Part shown: one piece after another, positions 56,454 to 64,000 of the stretch | How the letters are laid out: every line of letters begins with the position of its first letter | How positions within the stretch are numbered: position 1 is the stretch's first letter | Assembly: GCF_024763615.1 (NCBI RefSeq) | Contig: NC_077222.1 | Span: forward strand, 66,092,001-66,156,000 | Origin: Phlebotomus papatasi | Lineage: Eukaryota; Arthropoda; Insecta; Diptera; Psychodidae | DNA length: 64,000 nucleotides | Reading direction: 5' to 3' | Translations under genes and position numbers: made by a program | The notes under the pieces: model-generated | Seen by the model: only the letters and a program-made list of their open reading frames with translations | Told to the model about the DNA's origin: nothing | The model's database searches: none

Positions 56454-56719
56454 GGGCACTCAATGGGTCAAGTGGTAGAGCACTCGCTCTATGATGCAAG
56501 TGTCTCGGGTTCGAATCCCCTTTAGGTCACCAGAAATTTTTCTGGAGTTAAAGGTGTTCGGATTGCATCCAGTGAGCTTCACTGCACTTGATTCCACGGG
56601 CATGGGACTGACAACCTCATCCCGTACAAGAAAAAATAATAATGCATGTCTAGAAATCCCCTTACGGGAAGGCCTTGTTCCTTCATGGAATGTTGCGCCA
56701 GCTTTATTATTATTATTAT
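56454..56719 (+). mobile_element. tRNA-derived SINE, best-preserved copy
   Basis: Head GGGCACTCAATGGGTCAAGT with GGTAGAGCACTCG, perfect B box GGTTCGAATCC (56508-56518), body, then a GTTGCGCCAG end and a (TTA)n tail. The tRNA-like part would not give a good acceptor stem, so it is a SINE and not a tRNA gene. The 84-codon frame across it is a shadow. Confidence 0.88.
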
Positions 56720-58374
56720 TATATTGTTTTAAGACTTTTAATTAATTTCAAAGATTTTCAAATATGGCCTTAGATTGTTAAATTTTTTTGGAACTTGACC
56801 TTAGACTTAATCAAAATGTTTAAACTAACGAACTCTTGAAACTATCCAAGGCCCTAAGGTTAATAAGTAAACCCACCCTGATTTTCAAACTTCCTTAAAA
56901 ATTTAATTTCATTTCAACCTTTGACATATAGCTGGCCCCTGAAGAGGGCGATTCTAAAAAAAAAGTCTGTACAACAGGTTTGCATTTCTCCCAAGCATCT
57001 TCGTGCGAGTAGAATCACCAGCAGAACATCTTCAAGAAGATCTTGCGAGTCGTCTATCTATTGAATCGATGGGATGATGCACATTTGGCGGTTTCGAGAG
57101 AAGGGAAGAACGCGATTCCTCTATTCACCTGCTCCGGCAGCTTTATTTGATTTATCACCAAAAAGTACAATTTCCAATTTGAATGTGCGCGCGTACACAT
57201 ATCTCTTCAGAATTAATGCAATTGTTCACGGAAATCATCTTCTGACCCCATTTCCACGCAAAAATTCTCACAAGATTATTGTCAATTTGCGTGCGAGAGT
57301 CTGTCATCAGTATGGATTTTGCAATAATAGCTCGATTGACACCTCCTGAGGAGTTCTTGGGCGGATTTTTCTCTGCCAAGTACGCTTCAGTATTGTCTGG
57401 CAAATGCATGAGCAGAAGTATCCCAGGCACATAGAAAGACATGTAAGCGATTATTGAAATTATTTGAATTTCTCATATGGGTACAATCACAGAAATCTGC
57501 CCACCAGATGAGGCGCCACTCCTTGGTATGATTTTTCTCATATTGGCAAATAAATCCCCCCAATATTAAATTGTCGTTTGTGCACATTTAATACCTCCAA
57601 CTTTTTGAAGGAGGGTCTTCCTATTATACGGTATTAATTGTATTGCAACACAGGAAATCGCTCGAGGAGTGAAAGTCTTTTTTTTTATTCCAATCCACCT
57701 CCTTCTTTCTCAAGAAATACTTCTTTTTTTTATTATTTTGTGAATGAACACCAAACGAGGATCAATTGTGGTGAGGTATTTCTTCAAAACTCTGCTCTCT
57801 TTTATCTCTGGCTCTTTTTTCTCTTCTGGGCATTAAACCAGCATCCCAATAGCACTTTCGTATGCAAATTTTCATTTTCACGACGAGATTAATTGAGGCA
57901 ATTTTTCAGCCAGCTCTTGCAAGAAATAGAAGTGACCGAGAGTCTAATTGTGAAAAAATAAAGCAATTAATTATGCATTCTTTCATTGAATGGTCAATAA
58001 ACGGGGGCTTTGTTCACGATGGTGACCAGATTTCACGTGTGAAGCCGGGAGATTTTTGTGCTTGATTTTGAAAGAAGAGGAGTTCCTAAAACTTTCAATT
58101 AATACACCTATAGGAATTCTTTTACAAATTCACTTAGGAAAATAAATGCTAAAGTTTAGAGCAGACTCGATAGATATTTGATAAGCAAAATATTTACAGT
58201 TTTAAATTGAGATGTTAATTAGTATAATCCGCAGTGCACGGACTTCTTTTGTAAAAGTCAGTATTTTATCTTAACAAATTTCGCCGAAATCAGTACTAAA
58301 ATGTTTTTAAATGAATACCTAATTTTCTTAAAAATTAAAATTAAGATTAAATTAATAAAACAATAACATAACTA
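56720..58374. other. Gene-free spacer
   Basis: Less AT-rich from about 56980 to 58080 with overlapping frames of 60-95 codons on both strands, none recognisable. A CACGTG at 58034-58039. Confidence 0.45.
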
Positions 58375-58672
58375 CAGTGCCCGCTCTGTAAACCGGATAG
58401 GCGTAAAATAATTTTGAGGTTATGTATGCATATATGTTCAGCAATGAAAATGAATTATCTTGTCATGTTTTTGTTTAATAAATGAAGTATAATAGCATAG
58501 AATTCGCTAATTATGTCTTTTAATCTTTTTTAAAACTTTTGTATTAATTCTATAAAAAAAATCTTGTATTATATTTTCGAGACGTTGAACAAATTCAAAA
58601 AATCCATCCGGATTACGTAGCTGACATCTGTCATATTTTCTCCTAATCATCCGGATTACAAAGCGGGCATTG
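58375..58672. mobile_element. CAGTGCCCGCTCTGTAA MITE (Tc1/pogo-like ends)
   Basis: 298-bp element, ends CAGTGCCCGCTCTGTAAACC and ATCCGGATTACAAAGCGGGC followed by ATTG, TA on both sides. A second ATCCGGATTACG inside the right end repeats the terminus. CAGT-ends with TA targets suggest the Tc1/mariner-pogo group (inference). Confidence 0.75.
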
Positions 58673-58710
58673 TATACTGAAGTCACTTAGAAATTAAACA
58701 GGGAAAACAT

Positions 58711-58897
58711 TTTTTTAGTACATGACTGCTCTCATGTGCTTCTGAATAAGCGTCTTTTCTCTGATTTGGTTTCTGTCACGAGTGTTTGGCGGTTTTGAAA
58801 CACAGTGAGAATTAGGATAAACAGTCGTGTCAGGATCCAACACAAAGAAAAGTTGATTATTATGCAGAAGCATATGAAAACAGCCATGTACTAAAAA
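58711..58897. mobile_element. TTTAGTACATG-ended MITE
   Basis: Inverted ends TTTTTTAGTACATGACTG with CTCATGTGCTTCTG, against CAGAAGCATATGAAAACAG and CCATGTACTAAAA. About 187 bp, only tens of bases from elements on both sides. Confidence 0.65.
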
Positions 58898-58899
58898 TA

Positions 58900-59114
58900 G
58901 GGGAAAGTGGTCTGCCTTTGAACGCGGCAGCATTTGAATGCTTCCATTTTTCTCTTATTTCTCAAAGCAAAAATTCCATTTTGTTAATCCAAAATAATAG
59001 AAAATAGTTAATAGTATTTGCTTTAGTTCACAAAATAGAATTTTTGCTTTGATAAATAAGAGAAAAATTGAAAAATTCGAAGGCTGTTGCATGCAAAGAC
59101 AGACCTCTTTCTCT
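58900..59114. mobile_element. GGGGAAAGTGGTCTGCCTTTG-ended MITE
   Basis: Left end GGGGAAAGTGGTCTGCCTTT, right end GCAAAGACAGACCTCTTTC followed by TCTTA; an inner pair TTTTTCTCTTATTTCTCAAA / TTTGATAAATAAGAGAAAAA is inverted. TA flanks both sides. The terminal GGGGAAAGTGG links it loosely to the GGGGAAGTGGGGC group. Confidence 0.65.
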
Positions 59115-60425
59115 TACATTTTTTAATTTTTAATTTTTCATTGGGAAATCACCATAAAGCAATGTGTGAAATAATACCAGCATTTTCAATCTTAATATCC
59201 TAAAATCAGCATAGTAGAAAATTATTTCTAGACTATATAAAATGTTATGTTTAAAAATTATAAGACTAATAATTAAATATCTTAACTTATTGCACAATTT
59301 CTTAAAACAATTCTAAATTTTGACAAAATTACTATTATAATTAACTAAAATGTTTTAAAAATCCAACTGCCCTGTATCCACCATGTCTGCACTGTTTCTT
59401 ACCCAGTTTATAATTTTTTTAACGATAATAAATAAACCGCAAATTCAGAAAAAAAAATTGTAACACCAAGCACAAATATCAATAGATCACCTTCTTTACG
59501 TTAGACTTCAATGCTGAAGAAGCGACAAACCCGCAAATGGCATTCTCATCTGCTGAAGTTGATCCAAAAAGAGCCCCTGAAGGAATGGGTAAACCAGAGC
59601 AAAAAAAAGCTCGAATTAAACTCTAAATCAAATGTCAGTGAAAGAAATTGCGAAAGTCAACCCAGGATGACAATGGAGGTGTTTGGTGAAGATGTTGTTG
59701 GTTAGGAAAAAAAAAGTTGTGGCTTGTGGTTGAGTCTTAAAAGCAATAGCAAAAGTTATATGGAGAATCCGCAGTGAAAATGGGGTCAATAGGCGTGTTA
59801 AAGTTATTTTTCAAAGTTGCATGGGTAAGAGAAAAGATATAAAATTTTAACACATAACGACATTTGACATCTAATTCCGTGGAGTGGGCTCCATGGGCTC
59901 GCTGTTGAGGTCTCCTCTGCTCAAATCTAGCCAGCACCTTTGGCTTGATTGCCTGAGATGGATTCGTTCTGGGTTGTCTCTGTATGGCATCATTTTCGGA
60001 GGATGGAATTTTTGGTCTTTCACCCAACTCAATGTATATGAACCCATATGCAGATTTTAATGTCATGCATCCAAAAGGAAATGTGCAAGAAGATCTTCAG
60101 GTGGAAAGTTTACAAAGTAATATAGAAAAAATGCGTTGGAGTTTGTGGGAAATTTGTCGAGGGGGAATCATTATGCAAAATGTCAAATGGTAAATTATGA
60201 CTATCTGAGGTTTTACCATTTGAGAATGGAAGTCGAATGGCCATTTAGTCGACAATTTACCACCCAAAGAGAAAATGTGCTATTCTAAGCTATATTTTGT
60301 CTCTTTGTCATCAAGCTCGTACTGAAACCACCACATCAGAATCAAATTTCACATGTTTTTGGTCCATCTGCGACAAGGCTCAAGTTCAGTGAAGAAATAA
60401 AGCTTCAACTTGACGTGGATGGCCA
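59115..60425. other. Gene-free spacer
   Basis: AT-rich then less AT-rich from 59500; short frames of 60-109 codons on both strands without recognisable content. Confidence 0.45.
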
Positions 60426-60697
60426 CACAGAAAAAAAAGATGATTACACAATTTTTATTTTACACAATATTCGTCATAAATTTACACAAATGTGATTTTG
60501 TTGTACACAATTGGATTTTCAAGTAATATACGATTTTTTTTAAAAAATATCTTTATTACGTGATAAACTTTACACAATAATTCAATTACACAAATCGATT
60601 AACACAATAATTTAGAAGCTGAGTTTTCAAAATAATATAAAGCAAATGCGAAAATAAATAAGCAATTTTTGTTGTGCATATTTTACAGTGTAAACAT
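60426..60697. repeat. AT-rich tract with seven TACACAA-type words
   Basis: ACACAGAAAAAAAAG at the left and TTTTACAGTGTAAA at the right may be worn element ends. Between them TTACACAA or close variants occur seven times. A MITE is possible but the ends pair poorly. Confidence 0.35.
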
Positions 60698-62720
60698 AAA
60701 ACGATGCTGGCAGGTCAAATGATTCCTCGCCACGAGATGTGTAATATGCTAATTGGTCAGTTCAAAATGTTAATTTCCGAGGGAATTAATCAAATGTGCC
60801 ATCCCCAAAGTACACGCACCAGAGATTGCAGTTCCTGGTATTCATCGTCATCTCTTCTCTAGCAAATTTTCCAATTCCCAACCTTGACGATGCTGTAACG
60901 GTGTGACTCCGTTAAATATGCTTCTTTTACACCTTGCCATTCGTCCCCAATTGTCTTGACCATTTTCGCGCATTGACCATCCTCTTGGGCATTTTTTCAC
61001 CGCCAGCAAATGCCTTTAATTGGGCACTTAACTTGGGTGATTAATGATTGCATATTTGAGCTTCTTCTTCCTCATAGAATACCTGTGGCAGAGACACTAT
61101 GTGATTTTCTCGCAGTAATATGGAAATTTGTATGCTGGAGTCTGCTTTTATCTCTCCACCGAAATTCTCGGGCAGAAACTGAAGAAGAAGTGGAAGAGAT
61201 AATCCACTTGTGATGCTTTTGTCTCTGGATCAGGAACGGATTTGGGAAATTCTGTTTGAGAACTTGACATTATACTGTTTAGTTGGATTTAGATATATTC
61301 TTTTTTTTTAATGTGACAGATCAAGCTTACGTCAAATGGTAATAAAATTTAACGTGAGCTTTTAAATATTTATAATTAAAAGCTGAATAGTTAATTAAAA
61401 ATTATTTGAAGAATGAAATGCTATTTTTTACGTATTTAAAATTTAATTGATCAGCCTGTCAAACGCATGCAATCTTTTAAATGAAGATCTAAATTAACTG
61501 TAATTGTATTCAAAAACTTAACATATAACACTTTCAACGCAATAAATACTATCAGCTTCCTTAAAATCTTAAACGGATATTTAAAATTCAAAACTCCATT
61601 AAAGGATATTTAAAATTTAAAGTAAGAAAGTTTGGTTATCTGTCAAAATATAGAAAATTTGACGCATCGATTTCTTGTCAAACACTTGTCAGTTATAAAT
61701 TCAAAGTTTTGAAACACTTTTCACGATACTGTTACATTTAATTATATATTTATAATTTTCTCTTTTTTGTGAATGAAATATTAATTTTCCTGTCAAAAGT
61801 TTGTCTAAATTTAAATTCAAATCTAACGTATTTCTGAAATTAAATTAACAATAATTAATTTCAACCCTGGATTTGAGAATATTTTCCAGTGTGTGCCTAA
61901 GAGTGTCCAACATTAATTTTTCGTCTTCGTCTTTTGTTAATAACACAATAAATACAACAATAAATTGTCAGCTTTGGGGATATGTCCCCCAATGTATATC
62001 TAAATGAGTGGCTTTTGGGGAGATGATTGAATAAATTGGATATTTATTGAGAAATTCACTATTGAGATAGCAGAGACAGATCCTCCCTAATTTTGTACTA
62101 ATTGACTTATCAGCCCATGTGTCACCAATCTGACGTCATTCACTATTAAATTAGAATAAACACGACATTAAGATTGTAAACTATGCAAAGTCTCTCAACT
62201 TCAAATCTCTTGGATTTCTTTTTGTTCTCTTTGAGAAATTCCACTGTATGTCTTCACACTCTATCGTGAGTTTTGTCATGGAATAAATAAATGTGGATAA
62301 TATTTAATTTATTGTATTAGTGTCCAGATAGTGTGAATTTGTTAGTTTGTAGGGGCCAATTCGGAATCAATCCATCGACATTTCTCACTTTTATATCGAA
62401 GGTGGATCAATGAGAGCGTCGAAAAATTCCTTCTTGGGCAATGTGTTTGACCTCTATCACAAACATTCATTCATAAAAGCACTATTTTGTCTTGTAATTT
62501 GATACATTTTCACAGTGATTTCTCCCCCGGCTGTCCCAAACACAGCCAACACCATAAGGTGGATTTATTTATGGACAATATCAATTTTTCTCCAAAAGCA
62601 CTCAAGCCAGTGGTACGATTAACATAATTAAATTCACCCGCTTCTCCTCACCTCCTTCGACACTGAGACAAAATTTTGAAACACATAGTTACCTCATTGG
62701 GAAATTTAGCAATTATATTT
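60698..62720. other. Gene-free spacer
   Basis: Less AT-rich to 61220, then very AT-rich. No element ends or coding signal. Confidence 0.45.
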
Positions 62721-63255
62721 ACTGATTTTCTAGTACTGTTATATTTTAGCACAGTACCAAAATCTCTATTAATCCTCAATAATTCCAAATGACTAAGACT
62801 TTTACATTTCTCTTAGAGTGTATGGGAAAATTTAGAGTTATAATAATAAATATCATTAATTTTCAGTTATTGTTATACTTTAGAATAGTACTGAAAGCGT
62901 TTTTATCTTCCGCAACTTTACATAGACAGAACTATTTCAATTTCCACTGATTTTTTTTAGAGTAGTTCAACAATCTACAAGTAAATACAATTGCTTCATT
63001 GGTATGGAAATTGTTATAATTTCACTTATCCTCGAATACATTGAAAGAATTATTTTTCTAATAAAAACTTGTTGTATGGTATTTTAAAAATTTTCAAATA
63101 AATTTCATTGATTTTCTTGTACAGTTATAATTTAGAACAGTACTGAGATGTTCAGCAATTCACCATGACTTCAGGCAATTATCAAGAATTATCGAGTTAA
63201 GATAAGCTATCTATAAAAAAAACCGTGATTTCCAGTTATATTTTAGAATAGTTCT
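62721..63255. repeat. Four dispersed copies of a short hairpin motif
   Basis: A motif of about 35 bp of the form TTTTC..GTAC.GTTATA.TTTAGAACAGTAC recurs at about 62726-62758, 62860-62896, 63111-63146 and 63226-63256. In the first three the GTAC/CAGTAC ends pair to form small stems. The surroundings are unique sequence. Confidence 0.5.
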
Positions 63256-64000
63256 AAAAATTATTTTACAATCCAATGAATCAAAATAGCTATACTAATA
63301 TTTTTTCCTCAGTGAATGTTTTTGTGTAGATTCGGTGATGATTGAATCTTTAATTATAGTTCTTAGACTCTCGATTTTGATCTGCAAAACCACAATCAAA
63401 TGTTAAATCCACATTTTCGATGAGATTGAGTGAAATCGTTCGAAAGCTTACCCAGAAGCCCCAAATTTGTGTTCCGTTGGGAAATAAATCACCAATATTT
63501 TTGGTGTTATTTCCAAGTCAAGAAAATCTAAGGAAAGATCATCGCAGAAAGATTAAATTCGAATGAATTTAAAGCCACGTTTTGTCGATTTGATCACATA
63601 ATTATTGGGAAGCTCTGGGTGATCTTTCATTTGGTGCTGAACATTTTCCATCATGTCCCAACAGCCAAAAGAAATTCATTGGTCTCAGCTATAATTTATG
63701 ATACAGATTTTTGTCTATAGCTGACCACTTTAGAAGAAATTTAATTAAATGATCTCTGCTAATTTTGTAGACCTATAGCTCTTGTATTTTTGGAGAGAGA
63801 AGATCCAAATGAGGGAGAAATAAGAGGAAATCACTGATGTGGCTTGCAGAAAAATTCCTCTAAAGAATAACCGGAATTCAAATTGCTGGCGACTAATTCA
63901 AACATCCTAAGTTTTCTCCAATCGATTGACCATCTCTTCGCCAACACGATGCAATCGCGCCTTGTAAGTGAATGGTGCAAAATATGTAAATTGGCTCTTG
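63256..64000. other. Unique sequence to the right edge
   Basis: Less AT-rich, no long frames. A plausible minus-strand splice donor GTAAGC lies near 63445-63450 but no matching exon could be defended. Confidence 0.4.

Noticed and set aside
63440..63500. unc79 start exon ending at a GTAAGC
   Set aside because: No in-frame ATG gives a sensible short N-terminus, and the distance is 48 kb.

Overview
The window looks like AT-rich nuclear DNA of an insect, most likely a nematoceran dipteran; a sand fly is my guess but is not proven. The reasons are one recognisable animal gene split by mostly short introns (55-60 bp), tRNA-derived SINEs, many MITE-type transposon relics and no bacterial-style gene packing. 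No tRNA, rRNA or CRISPR array is supported.

The only gene I can defend is unc79 on the minus strand. Thirteen coding exons can be placed between 14997 and the left edge, where the last one is cut. Splice phases agree across every junction. Together they give about 1,470 codons, roughly the N-terminal half of UNC79, the large HEAT-like subunit of the NALCN/narrow abdomen sodium-leak channel complex. The first exon or exons, with the start codon, lie upstream (above 14997) and I could not find them. Two microexons of 30 and 45 bp are phase-symmetric and could be skipped without breaking the frame.

The unc79 introns hold a SINE (1329-1589), a 1.8-kb TIR element with internal tandem repeats (5421-7210), and three MITEs (7512-7755, 7948-8112, 14251-14677). 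From about 15000 to 64000 no convincing coding sequence is visible. This part alternates between unique DNA, with only short chance-like ORFs, and clusters of mobile-element relics. These are a PIF/Harbinger-like relic (18088-19711), a 520-bp foldback (19859-20378), a minisatellite carrying a MITE (23435-24415), a piggyBac-like relic with three nested insertions (32989-34475), two 5'-truncated RTE-like LINE tails with clear target duplications (33200-33238 and 35134-35357), a SINE split by a MITE (37342-37768), a degenerate satellite-like tract containing a 178-bp inverted repeat (38850-40040), and many two-ended MITEs of several families. The gene-free part may be a long 5' intron of unc79, intergenic DNA or an intron of another gene; the sequence alone does not decide.

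I found no undescribed biochemical system. The most informative signals are the nested transposon stratigraphy, the long perfect or near-perfect hairpins that could feed small-RNA pathways, the symmetric microexons, and a few clustered motifs (E-boxes, repeated small hairpins).
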